13,402 nucleotides of DNA, from the NCBI GenBank assembly GCA_947462425.1, contig CANHPI010000028.1:1-13402 (forward strand), read 5' to 3'. Below are positions 1 to 7,215 of the stretch, piece after piece. Source of the stretch: Bacteroidota bacterium (GTDB lineage Bacteria > Bacteroidota > Bacteroidia > B-17B0 > B-17BO). The notes under the pieces were generated by a model. That model worked only from the letters and a program-made list of their open reading frames with translations, did no database searches and was not told the origin of the DNA. Position 1 is the stretch's first letter; each line of letters opens with the position of its first letter. The position numbers and the translations under genes were made by a program.

Positions 1-56
1 GTAATTTTGATGGTATTGACTTTAAACAATTATCAACTGAATTAAATTTAAAATAA
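1..56 (+). CDS. C-terminal end of an unidentified upstream gene (partial)
   Basis: Reading from base 3, this stretch is open for 17 codons and ends in TAA at 54-56, giving a tail that reads NFDGIDFKQLSTELNLK. The stop lies 4 nt before the start of the next gene, the tight spacing expected inside an operon. The piece is too short to assign a family. From position it may be another polysaccharide-assembly gene, but that is inference. A second frame, from base 1, is also open for 14 codons to a stop at 43-45, so the frame choice rests on spacing and residue composition. Confidence 0.5.
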   Translation, partial: NFDGIDFKQLSTELNLK

Positions 57-60
57 AGCT

Positions 61-1242
61 TTGCCAAAGGTTCTAAGAATTATTAATCGTTTTAATATAG
101 GTGGCATAACTTATAATGTAAGTTATTTATCAAAATATTTGGAACCTGATTATGAAACACTTTTAGTAGGTGGTCCAGAAGAAGAAGGTGAAGACAGTTC
201 GTTATATATACCTGAAGGTTTAGGATTAAAGCCAAGAGTTTTAAAACAATTTCAACGTGAAATTAATTTAAAATCAGATTATGCAGCTTATAAGGAAATT
301 AAAAAAATAATTTCCGAATTTAAGCCAGACATTGTTCATACTCACGCTTCAAAAGCTGGAGCAATTGGTCGTTTAGCAGCTATACATTGTAAAGTTCCAA
401 TTATAATTCATACGTTTCACGGCCATGTTTTTCATTCTTATTTTGGGAAATTTAAAACAAATTTTTATAAAATAATTGAACGTTATTTAGCAAAGCACTC
501 TACTGCTATTGTTGCCATTAGTAATAAACAAAAACTCGAATTATCAGAAGAATTTAAAATTGCAAAAAAAAATAAAATTCATGTAGTTCCCTTAGGTTTT
601 GATTTAAATAGATTTACAATAAATAAAGAGCAAAACAGAAAAGAATTCAGAGAAAAATATAATCTTAAAGATAACCAACTTGCCATTGGAATAATAGGTC
701 GTTTAGCGCCAATTAAAAACCATGGTTTGTTTATTGAAGCCCTTGCATATTTAAAACAACATGGCATAAAAGATTTTAAAGCTTTTATTATTGGAGATGG
801 GGATACGCGCGATTCTATTATTAACGATTGTAAACACAATAATATTAATTGGTCAAATAATCCAAAGGATGATGTAGATGTTATTTTCACCTCTTGGATC
901 ACAAATGTAGAATGGGCATTGCATGGTTTAGATATTGTTACGCTCACCTCACTAAACGAAGGTACACCAGTTAGCATAATTGAAGCTCAAGCTGCCGGTA
1001 AATATGTAGTTTCAACCAATGTTGGTGGAATTGAAGATGTTTTGCATCCCGAATGTGGTTTATTATCTAATATTAATGACAAAAACATGTTTTTTTTAAA
1101 TTTATTGAAGTCTATAAATAATAAAACACAACTTTTTAATTCTTCAAAAAAAGGAGAGGAATGGGCAATGGCAAAATTCAGTTATGCTCGATTAGTGAAA
1201 GATATGAGAATCTTGTATAATCAATTATTAAAAAGAGTTTGA
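61..1242 (+). CDS. GT4-family glycosyltransferase (GT-B fold)
   Basis: 393 aa. Predicted to transfer a sugar from an activated donor to a growing lipid-linked glycan at the cytoplasmic face of the inner membrane. The N-terminal half has the GT4 glycine loop (NRFNIGG, about residues 9-15), HTHASKAG at 93-100 and FHGH at 119-122. The C-terminal half has the donor-site start IIGRLAPIKNH and the EX7E motif, E300 and E308, in NEGTPVSIIEAQAAGK. The length is normal for the family. The start is TTG at 61: it gives a typical GT4 beginning (PKVLRIINRFN), lies 4 nt after the upstream stop, and no ATG fits better. No Shine-Dalgarno sequence is visible. A promoter follows the stop, so this gene probably belongs to the upstream transcript rather than to the export operon. 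Donor and acceptor cannot be told from the sequence. Confidence 0.9.
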   Translation: MPKVLRIINRFNIGGITYNVSYLSKYLEPDYETLLVGGPEEEGEDSSLYIPEGLGLKPRVLKQFQREINLKSDYAAYKEIKKIISEFKPDIVHTHASKAGAIGRLAAIHCKVPIIIHTFHGHVFHSYFGKFKTNFYKIIERYLAKHSTAIVAISNKQKLELSEEFKIAKKNKIHVVPLGFDLNRFTINKEQNRKEFREKYNLKDNQLAIGIIGRLAPIKNHGLFIEALAYLKQHGIKDFKAFIIGDGDTRDSIINDCKHNNINWSNNPKDDVDVIFTSWITNVEWALHGLDIVTLTSLNEGTPVSIIEAQAAGKYVVSTNVGGIEDVLHPECGLLSNINDKNMFFLNLLKSINNKTQLFNSSKKGEEWAMAKFSYARLVKDMRILYNQLLKRV

Positions 1243-1244
1243 TT

Positions 1245-1274
1245 TTTGATATTAGCAGATAAATTTTAACTTTG
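1245..1274 (+). promoter_or_regulatory. Bacteroidota-type promoter for the polysaccharide export operon
   Basis: TTTG at 1245-1248 and TAACTTTG at 1267-1274 match the -33 (TTG/TTTG) and -7 (TAnnTTTG) elements of the Bacteroidota primary sigma factor, with an 18-nt spacer. Transcription would begin near 1280, leaving a leader of only about 12 nt before the ATG at 1293. It is the best promoter match I found and the only one with both boxes at good spacing. It marks the likely start of the transcript that carries the export, kinase, rfbC, WecA-type and transglycosylase genes. Confidence 0.7.
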
Positions 1275-1292
1275 TAATATAATATAACACAT

Positions 1293-2051
1293 ATGCGTTT
1301 TTATAAATATTTTCTTTTTCTTTCAATTCTATTTTATTTTTCCTCTTGTAAAGTTTTTAGGTCAAACTTAATGTTAAAAACGTCTAAAGATTATACCTAT
1401 GATAAAATTGCAGACTCTCTAATTAAACAGGATTATAAAATTGATGCAAATGATATTATTAATGTTAGAATTTTCTCAAATGAAGGTTTTAAAATTGTTG
1501 ATTTAGCAAGTACCGGTCAATTGTCAAGATTTATTGATTTAGATTATGTAGTAACTAGAGATGGTACTTGTAAATTACCTTTAATTGGAAGAGTTAAATT
1601 ATCAGGATTAAGTATAAGAGAGGCAACTGAGTATCTAGAACAAGTTTATGCAGATTACTATGTAAAGCCTTTTGTGTTTTTGACTGTGATTAATAAACGT
1701 GTAATTGTATTCCCTGGAAACGGAGGTGTTGCTAAAGTATTAAACCTAACAAACAATAATACAACAGTAATTGAAGCATTAGCGCTAACCGGAGGAATTG
1801 CAGAAGATGGGAAAGCATACAAAGTTAAATTAATTAGAAATCAAGATAACGAAAAACCAAAAGTTTATTTAATGGACTTATCAAAAATTGAAGGAATAGC
1901 TGTTGGAAACTCTGTAGTTTTAGCACATGACATTATTTATGTTGAACCACGATATCGATTTGCAAGAACGTTAGTTGGGGAATTAACTCCTCTTATTTCT
2001 TTAATTTCATCAACATTTTTACTTTACACCTTAGTAACAAGGGTAAAATGA
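1293..2051 (+). CDS. Polysaccharide export outer-membrane lipoprotein (Wza/BexD-like)
   Basis: 252 aa. Expected to form the outer-membrane exit channel for the polysaccharide, working with the downstream Wzc-type protein. Residues 1-18 are a hydrophobic signal peptide ending in FSS before C19, a lipobox for signal peptidase II and lipid attachment. Residues about 48-130 fit the polysaccharide export domain (IDANDIINVRIFSN, then TRDGTCKLPLIGRVKLSGLS). Residues about 135-215 fit one SLBB domain (VIVFPGNGGVAKVL, then IEALALTGGIAEDGKAYKVKLIR). A hydrophobic C-terminal stretch (about 232-249) may be the membrane-spanning helix, by analogy with the C-terminal helix of Wza. It is shorter than enterobacterial Wza (about 380 aa), with one SLBB repeat instead of several; compact versions are usual in Bacteroidota. 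Its stop overlaps the next start as ATGA (2048-2051), so translation of the two genes is probably coupled. Confidence 0.92.
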   Translation: MRFYKYFLFLSILFYFSSCKVFRSNLMLKTSKDYTYDKIADSLIKQDYKIDANDIINVRIFSNEGFKIVDLASTGQLSRFIDLDYVVTRDGTCKLPLIGRVKLSGLSIREATEYLEQVYADYYVKPFVFLTVINKRVIVFPGNGGVAKVLNLTNNNTTVIEALALTGGIAEDGKAYKVKLIRNQDNEKPKVYLMDLSKIEGIAVGNSVVLAHDIIYVEPRYRFARTLVGELTPLISLISSTFLLYTLVTRVK

Positions 2052-4486
2052 TACAATCACAAGAAAATAATACGATAGATAAGTATAGAGATAGAGTTTC
2101 TAAATTTAGTGGTGAATTAGATTTAGGATTGGCTGTTTATATCACAAAAAAAAGTCTTTGGTTTGTATTAATATTTTTCATTATTAGTATTGGAGTAGCA
2201 TCTGTTTACTTAAGATACAGTCAACCTGAATATCAGTCGTCAACTATTATTCAGATAAATGAAAATAACCAAGCTTCAGAAGTTCTGCAAATGACCAAAT
2301 TTGAAAATAATGGTGATAATAAGATAGCAGAAGCTATGGAACAAATTCGTTCAAAAATATTTTTAAAACGAGTTGTTGAAAAATCAGATGTTCAAATTAG
2401 TTATTTTAACGAAGGAACTTTTAAAAATAACGAGCTTTATAATTCATCTCCTTATTTTGTAAAATTTAATGTTAAAATAAATACGATTTATGGTACTAAA
2501 ATTTATATAAAATTTAACACACTAAATTCAGGAACTATTTCATTTAGTGCTGATGGTAAAAATCATATAATTCCATTTACAACGTTTAATGTAATCAATT
2601 CTATATACTTTGATTTAAGCATTTCACCAAACGCTTTAATTAATAAACAAGAAATAAAACAACAATTAACCGAAAGTGAAAATTCGTATTTCATAATAAA
2701 TAATATTGACAATATTACAGCTAATCTTCAAACCAAAATTGATATTAAGTTAATAAATGAAGCAGCTAAAACTATACAAATTAAAGTAACAGATGTTAAT
2801 CCTCAAAAATCAAAGGCATTAGTAAATCTTATTTCAAAAGAATATTTAGATTTTGACGTTGAACGAAAAAGTGAAAGTTCTAAAAGTATTTTAGCTTTTA
2901 TCAGTGAGCAATTAGAATTGGTTTATGGTGATTTAAAATCATCAGAAAGTAATTTACAAGAATTTCGAAAAGACCATAATTATAATGTTAAGGATGATGC
3001 AGTTGATGTTAACGCAATTAGATTATCCAAAATAGAAGATGATATTTTAAAAGTAGAATTAGAAGAGAAAATTTTAGCGGAACTTCAACAAAATATATTA
3101 AAAAATAAAGGTATTGATAGCTATCAACTTATTTCGCTTATTTCAGGAACCGAGTACGAAAATGCTATAAAAGAATACACTCAAAATATTCAAAAATTAT
3201 TGTTAGAAAAAGAGGATTTGTTATATATGCTAACTCCAAATAGCGAAAATATTAAACAAATAAATTTTAATATTGAAACTCAAAAAAAACTGCTAATCGA
3301 AACTATTAATTCAGTTCGATTAAAATATAAATCTCGGTATTCAACCCTAAATCAAAAATATGCTGAATATCAAGGTAAAAATGTTAGCAATCCAGATGAA
3401 GATCTTGAACATTCGCGATTAATGAGACTATTTAGTATTAGAGAAAAGTACTATACTATGTTACTTGAGAAAAAAACAGAATTTTCTATTTCGAAAGCAG
3501 GTTTCGTTTCTCAAAATGTAATTTTAGAAGAAGCTATAAATGATGGTAAGTGGGTATTTCCAGATAAAAAAACTACTATTATTGTGGCTATTCTTGTTGC
3601 TTTTTTGCTTTCTCTTTTACTTATCTTCATCAGATATTTCTTACACGATAAAATAACTTCTGTAAATGATATTGTAAATAATATTGATGCATCTATCTCT
3701 GTTTTAGGTATTGTTCCAAATTACGAAAGCGATGTTCCTGTATCTCAATTGGTAGTTGATAAAAATCCAAAATCTCAAATTGCCGAAGCTTTTAGGAGTA
3801 TTAGATCTAATTTATATTTTATTAATAATACTGAAGGTCCAAAAATAGTTGCGGTAACATCATCAATTTCAGGTGAAGGAAAAACTTTTGTTTGTTTAAA
3901 TATTGCTGGTATTTTAGCTTATACAGGTAAAAAAGTTATATTGTTAGACTTAGATATGCGAAAACCAAAAATTCATAAAGGATTTGGAGTATCTAATGAT
4001 GTTGGAATGAGCACAATATTAACAAACATGACACCAACTAAAGACGGAATTAATAAAAGTCATTTTCCAAATTTAGATTATATAACTGCTGGACCAATAC
4101 CACCGAATCCTTCCGAATTAATTATTAGTGAACGTTTAGATTATCTAATAAAGGAATTAAAAGAGTCTTATGACTATATTGTATTTGATAATCCACCTAT
4201 TGGATTAGTAACAGATGGCGTTACTACTATTCAAAAAGCTGATTATCCAATTTATGTGTTTAGAGCCGATTATTCAAAAAAAGGATTTGTTCAGATTTTA
4301 GATAAGTTAATTAATGAAGGTAACATAAAAAATTTATCAATAATATTAAACGGTGTAGATATTTCCAGAGCTAATTACGGCTATAAATACGGTTACGGTT
4401 ATGGTCATGGATACGGCTATGGTAATGGATATTATTCTGACGATAAAGTTGAAAAAAAAACTGGTTTTTCTAAATTATGGAAATAA
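2048..4486 (+). CDS. Polysaccharide copolymerase with C-terminal BY-kinase (Wzc-like)
   Basis: 812 aa, an inner-membrane chain-length and export regulator fused to a bacterial tyrosine autokinase. Transmembrane segment 1 is at about 37-58, followed by a Wzz-type periplasmic part with long helical, coiled-coil-like stretches (about 270-440), then transmembrane segment 2 at about 510-532. The cytoplasmic kinase has Walker A SISGEGKT (606-613, K612), Walker A' LLDLDMRKP (632-640, D634 and D636) and Walker B FDNPP with D714. The tail (777-796) is a Gly-Tyr cluster with nine tyrosines, the expected autophosphorylation site. In known systems, cycles of kinase phosphorylation and oligomer change control polymer length and export through the Wza channel. 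No partner phosphatase gene lies in the window. A weak AAGGG lies 4 nt before the start. The 3' end overlaps rfbC by 10 nt. Confidence 0.94.
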   Translation: MIQSQENNTIDKYRDRVSKFSGELDLGLAVYITKKSLWFVLIFFIISIGVASVYLRYSQPEYQSSTIIQINENNQASEVLQMTKFENNGDNKIAEAMEQIRSKIFLKRVVEKSDVQISYFNEGTFKNNELYNSSPYFVKFNVKINTIYGTKIYIKFNTLNSGTISFSADGKNHIIPFTTFNVINSIYFDLSISPNALINKQEIKQQLTESENSYFIINNIDNITANLQTKIDIKLINEAAKTIQIKVTDVNPQKSKALVNLISKEYLDFDVERKSESSKSILAFISEQLELVYGDLKSSESNLQEFRKDHNYNVKDDAVDVNAIRLSKIEDDILKVELEEKILAELQQNILKNKGIDSYQLISLISGTEYENAIKEYTQNIQKLLLEKEDLLYMLTPNSENIKQINFNIETQKKLLIETINSVRLKYKSRYSTLNQKYAEYQGKNVSNPDEDLEHSRLMRLFSIREKYYTMLLEKKTEFSISKAGFVSQNVILEEAINDGKWVFPDKKTTIIVAILVAFLLSLLLIFIRYFLHDKITSVNDIVNNIDASISVLGIVPNYESDVPVSQLVVDKNPKSQIAEAFRSIRSNLYFINNTEGPKIVAVTSSISGEGKTFVCLNIAGILAYTGKKVILLDLDMRKPKIHKGFGVSNDVGMSTILTNMTPTKDGINKSHFPNLDYITAGPIPPNPSELIISERLDYLIKELKESYDYIVFDNPPIGLVTDGVTTIQKADYPIYVFRADYSKKGFVQILDKLINEGNIKNLSIILNGVDISRANYGYKYGYGYGHGYGYGNGYYSDDKVEKKTGFSKLWK
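4376..4435 (+). repeat. Gly-Tyr codon repeat encoding the kinase tyrosine tail
   Basis: Imperfect tandem GGN-TAY hexamers encode residues 777-796 of the BY-kinase, with nine tyrosines interrupted by K780, H787 and N793. Tyrosine codons (TAT/TAC) and glycine codons (GGT/GGC/GGA) are mixed, so the DNA repeat is degenerate although the peptide repeat is regular. Such tracts can gain or lose units between strains. Confidence 0.75.
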
Positions 4487-5019
4487 TAGAAACAAAAATA
4501 AAAGACTTATTAATTATTCATCCTAAAATATTTGGAGATGCTCGAGGTTATTTTTTTGAAAGTTACAATGAGGAGGATTTCAGAAAACAGGGTATTAACG
4601 TTAAATTTATTCAGGACAACCAATCACTATCAAATGAAGGAGTTTTAAGAGGCTTACATTTTCAAGCACCACCCTACGATCAAGGAAAATTGGTTCGTGT
4701 TATTACAGGTGCTGTTTTAGATGTGGCCGTTGATATTAGAAAAAACTCTCCAACTTATGGTGAACATATTGGAATTGAATTAACAGCGGAAAATAAAACT
4801 ATGTTTTATATTCCACCAGGTTTTGCTCATGGTTTTTTAACATTACAAGACAATACAATATTTTCCTACAAATGCACGAATCTTTATAACAAATCTTCAG
4901 AAGGTACAGTATTATGGAACGATACCGATTTAAAAATAAATTGGAATATTTCAAATCCACTATTATCTGAAAAAGATTTAATCGGCACAAAGTTTAAAGA
5001 TTTTATAAGTCCATTCTAA
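4477..5019 (+). CDS. rfbC: dTDP-4-dehydrorhamnose 3,5-epimerase (RmlC/RfbC)
   Basis: 180 aa, the normal length of this cupin enzyme. It converts dTDP-4-keto-6-deoxy-D-glucose to dTDP-4-keto-L-rhamnose, the third step of dTDP-L-rhamnose synthesis in the cytoplasm. Recognisable features are GDARGYFFESYN (20-31), FIQDNQS (44-50), LRGLHFQ with the catalytic base H61, K71, the IPPGFAHGF loop (112-120), Y131 in SYKC, WNDTDL (147-152) and D167 in SEKDLIG. H61, K71, Y131 and D167 correspond to residues described as catalytic or near the active site in RmlC enzymes. The ATG lies inside the end of the kinase gene (10-nt overlap) and the stop is 1 nt before the next gene. rmlA, rmlB and rmlD are not in the window, so they must lie elsewhere, or the product is a related 6-deoxy sugar. 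Confidence 0.95.
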   Translation: MEIIETKIKDLLIIHPKIFGDARGYFFESYNEEDFRKQGINVKFIQDNQSLSNEGVLRGLHFQAPPYDQGKLVRVITGAVLDVAVDIRKNSPTYGEHIGIELTAENKTMFYIPPGFAHGFLTLQDNTIFSYKCTNLYNKSSEGTVLWNDTDLKINWNISNPLLSEKDLIGTKFKDFISPF

Positions 5020-5020
5020 T

Positions 5021-6109
5021 ATGAGTTATTTTCAAAATAATATATTATTATTTGTAGTTATAACAATTGGAATTACTTTCATTTTATCAGTTTTATTTAA
5101 TTCTATATTATTAAAATTTTCTCAAACACTTGGTGTTCGGAATCAAAATAATGCACAAAAGGAAATTCGTTGGAATCCAAAAATAAGACCATCTATTGGT
5201 GGTATCTCATTTTTTGTAGTGTTTTTAATTACATTTATTATTTTAAATTTCATTGACCATCTTCTTCCTTTAAATTACAGTAGCCTTAAAATTATTGGTA
5301 TTTTTATTGTTTGTACAATAGCTTTCTTAATGGGATTAGCTGATGATGCTTATAATACTCAGCCATTATTAAAGTTTATTATACAATTATCTTGCGGACT
5401 AATATTATATTTTACTGAAACAAAGATTAATATATTTTCCAATGAGGCATTAAATTTTGGAATGACAATTTTTTGGGTAATTGGCTTAATGAATTCTATT
5501 AATATGCTTGATAATATGGATGGAATCACTAGCATTGTATCAATTGCAATATTAATGTTTATTATCGCATTATCTCTTAATTTAAATATAATACTTTCTC
5601 CGTTACCAATTTTAAGCTTAGGTATTTTAGGCTCTTTACTTGGTTTTTTAGTTTATAATTGGCATCCCGCTAAAATGTTTATGGGAGATACTGGTAGTCA
5701 ATTTTTAGGTGCATTTTTATCGATTATTGGTATAGATTATTGTTGGAACTCATTTTCATTCAGTAACAATTTGTTGTTTTCTTTTAACCCTATTTTACAA
5801 GGGTTTATTTCAGTAGCTTTGGTTTTTATTTTACCATTAACTGATACAATAACTGTAAGTATTAATAGGATAAAACGAGGACAATCGCCTTTTATTGGAG
5901 GCAAAGATCACACAACTCATCATTTATTTTTTAGGGGAATTACAGAAAAAAGAATTGCTATTTTATTTTTTGTTATTGGTTTAATTGGCTTTTCATTAGC
6001 ATTAAAAATAATATTAAATTATCAACACACTTGGTTTGTTATTTCTATTATTTTTTGTGCTCTCACTTTCCTATCTTTATATTTAAATACGATTATAAAA
6101 AGAAAGTGA
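5021..6109 (+). CDS. Polyprenyl-phosphate sugar-1-phosphate transferase (WecA/TagO/MraY family)
   Basis: 362 aa, a multi-pass inner-membrane protein with about ten hydrophobic segments. It is expected to move a sugar-1-phosphate, usually GlcNAc-1-P, from a UDP-sugar to undecaprenyl phosphate and so start a lipid-linked glycan. Family motifs in order are MGLADD with D108-D109, NMLDNMDG (161-168, the Mg2+-binding DNxDG type), FMGDTGS (220-226) and a cytoplasmic basic/His loop RIKRGQSPFIGGKDHTTHH (ending at H301). WecA type is preferred over the peptidoglycan enzyme MraY because it sits among polysaccharide genes rather than in a cell-division cluster. The actual sugar is unknown. It begins 1 nt after rfbC, and its TGA overlaps the GTG start of the next gene. 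Confidence 0.9.
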   Translation: MSYFQNNILLFVVITIGITFILSVLFNSILLKFSQTLGVRNQNNAQKEIRWNPKIRPSIGGISFFVVFLITFIILNFIDHLLPLNYSSLKIIGIFIVCTIAFLMGLADDAYNTQPLLKFIIQLSCGLILYFTETKINIFSNEALNFGMTIFWVIGLMNSINMLDNMDGITSIVSIAILMFIIALSLNLNIILSPLPILSLGILGSLLGFLVYNWHPAKMFMGDTGSQFLGAFLSIIGIDYCWNSFSFSNNLLFSFNPILQGFISVALVFILPLTDTITVSINRIKRGQSPFIGGKDHTTHHLFFRGITEKRIAILFFVIGLIGFSLALKIILNYQHTWFVISIIFCALTFLSLYLNTIIKRK

Positions 6110-7176
6110 CCATATCTGTTTGGATATTAAAATTATTTAGCAAGCCAACTCCTCTCTATAAGAAAACATATGTGAGTTTTTTGTTTTGGTTTATTATCAT
6201 ATTTTTAATAAAATGGATGCTATTTATTCCAAATTTAAATTCTTTAGATTACTCAAATTCTAATTACAAAGTATTAGGATTAAATATCCCTTCTAATTTA
6301 GAATTTGCTGGAGAACGTGTTCCGCAAAATGATTATGTAATAAAAGAAAGTTTAGAGAAAGAATTTTTTACCAATAAATCATGGAAAAACTCCTCATTAG
6401 CCTTATTTAACAAAGCACAAAAATGGTTTCCTATAATTGAACCCATCTTAAAAAAAGAAGGTATTCCTGATGATTTTAAATACGTTGCTATTATTGAAAG
6501 TCATTTATCAAACGTTGTTTCTCCAATGGGAGCAACTGGATTTTGGCAATTGATGTCTGTAACAGCCCAACATTATGGACTAACAGTTAACGATGAAATT
6601 GACGAGCGTCTAGATGTTGAAAAATCGACTGTTGTAGCCTGTAAACATTTTAAAGATGCTTATAATTACTTTAAAAACTGGACACTTTCAGCCGCTGCCT
6701 ATAATGTTGGAATTGGTGGCATTCAAAGTGCCTTAAAAAAACAAAATACAGATAATTATTACGATTTATTGCTCAACAAAGAAACAGGGAGTTTTATATA
6801 TCGAATTTTAGCCTATAAAACATTACTCTCTAATCCTACGCATTTTGGCGTAAAAAATAAAATAAAAAAATCAAATGGTTTTCCTGCCTTTAAAATAATA
6901 AAAGTAGATTCCTCAATTACAAATTTACAGGCTTTTGCAAATCATATTAATAGCGATATATATACATTAAAAATATTTAATCCTTGGATAATTGGCGAGG
7001 AACTTCATAATCCGGATAGAAAAATCCTTCAATTTAAAATTCCTAAAAACAAAAACATAGATCTAAGTGTTTATTATAGTGACGTGTTTCCCAAAGATTT
7101 AAATCCTGATTCAATAGTAATGCTAAAAACTACAACAGATACTTTAACAATAGTAACTGATACTTTAAAAAAATAA
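6106..7176 (+). CDS. Membrane-anchored lytic transglycosylase (MltD-like, SLT domain)
   Basis: 356 aa from the preferred start, GTG at 6106, which overlaps the upstream stop as GTGA. A longer reading from ATG 6031 only adds 25 residues that are the upstream gene's 3' end in another frame, so I reject it. Residues about 22-41 are an uncleaved-looking signal anchor with no lipobox, placing the rest in the periplasm. The SLT domain spans about 110-225: YVAIIESHLSNVVSP with catalytic E131, GATGFWQLMSVTAQHYGL, and SAAAYNVGIGGI with Y199. Such enzymes cleave glycan strands of peptidoglycan to 1,6-anhydro-muropeptides. Residues about 255-320 form a LysM-like degenerate module (VDSSITNLQAFANHI, then IFNPWI). 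Operon position suggests local wall opening for the export complex, but it could equally be a general cell-wall remodelling enzyme. Confidence 0.88.
   Translation: MTISVWILKLFSKPTPLYKKTYVSFLFWFIIIFLIKWMLFIPNLNSLDYSNSNYKVLGLNIPSNLEFAGERVPQNDYVIKESLEKEFFTNKSWKNSSLALFNKAQKWFPIIEPILKKEGIPDDFKYVAIIESHLSNVVSPMGATGFWQLMSVTAQHYGLTVNDEIDERLDVEKSTVVACKHFKDAYNYFKNWTLSAAAYNVGIGGIQSALKKQNTDNYYDLLLNKETGSFIYRILAYKTLLSNPTHFGVKNKIKKSNGFPAFKIIKVDSSITNLQAFANHINSDIYTLKIFNPWIIGEELHNPDRKILQFKIPKNKNIDLSVYYSDVFPKDLNPDSIVMLKTTTDTLTIVTDTLKK
7134..7168 (+). repeat. Short direct repeat in the transglycosylase C-terminal tail
   Basis: AACAGATACTTTAA (7134-7147) recurs as AACTGATACTTTAA (7155-7168), 13 of 14 bases identical with a 21-nt period. 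It encodes the doubled TDTL in the last residues of the protein. A CAATAGTAA is also repeated, at 7122-7130 and 7148-7156. This is probably a small in-frame duplication in a non-catalytic, Thr-rich tail. Confidence 0.6.
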
Positions 7177-7202
7177 TTTAAGATAAATAAATCTTAAATT
7201 TT
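7175..7202 (+). terminator. Perfect inverted repeat after the polysaccharide operon; weak terminator or operator
   Basis: AATTTAAGAT (7175-7184) and ATCTTAAATT (7191-7200) form a perfect 10-bp stem with a 6-nt loop (AAATAA), followed by TT to 7202 and preceded by an A-run. It starts inside the transglycosylase stop codon. This is the right place and shape for a bidirectional-type terminator, but only one pair in the stem is G-C, so it would be weak. Its right arm also overlaps the candidate uvrA promoter box, so it could instead be a protein-binding site. Confidence 0.4.
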
Positions 7203-7203
7203 G
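7196..7203 (+). promoter_or_regulatory. Candidate -7 box for uvrA
   Basis: AAATTTTG matches TAnnTTTG at all fixed positions but the first. No TTG is seen 17-23 nt upstream. Transcription would begin only a few bases before the ATG at 7216, a nearly leaderless mRNA. Its distance to the start codon is about the same as at the export operon and tyrS, which is the main support. Confidence 0.35.
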
Positions 7204-7215
7204 AACCAAAAATAG

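Noticed and set aside
579..977. 132-codon open frame on the minus strand
   Set aside because: It lies wholly inside the GT4 glycosyltransferase, whose motifs are intact; the antisense product has no recognisable features.
4799..4990. Short minus-strand frame inside rfbC
   Set aside because: rfbC is complete with catalytic residues, and the antisense reading is Leu/Ile/Tyr-rich as expected from AT-rich DNA.
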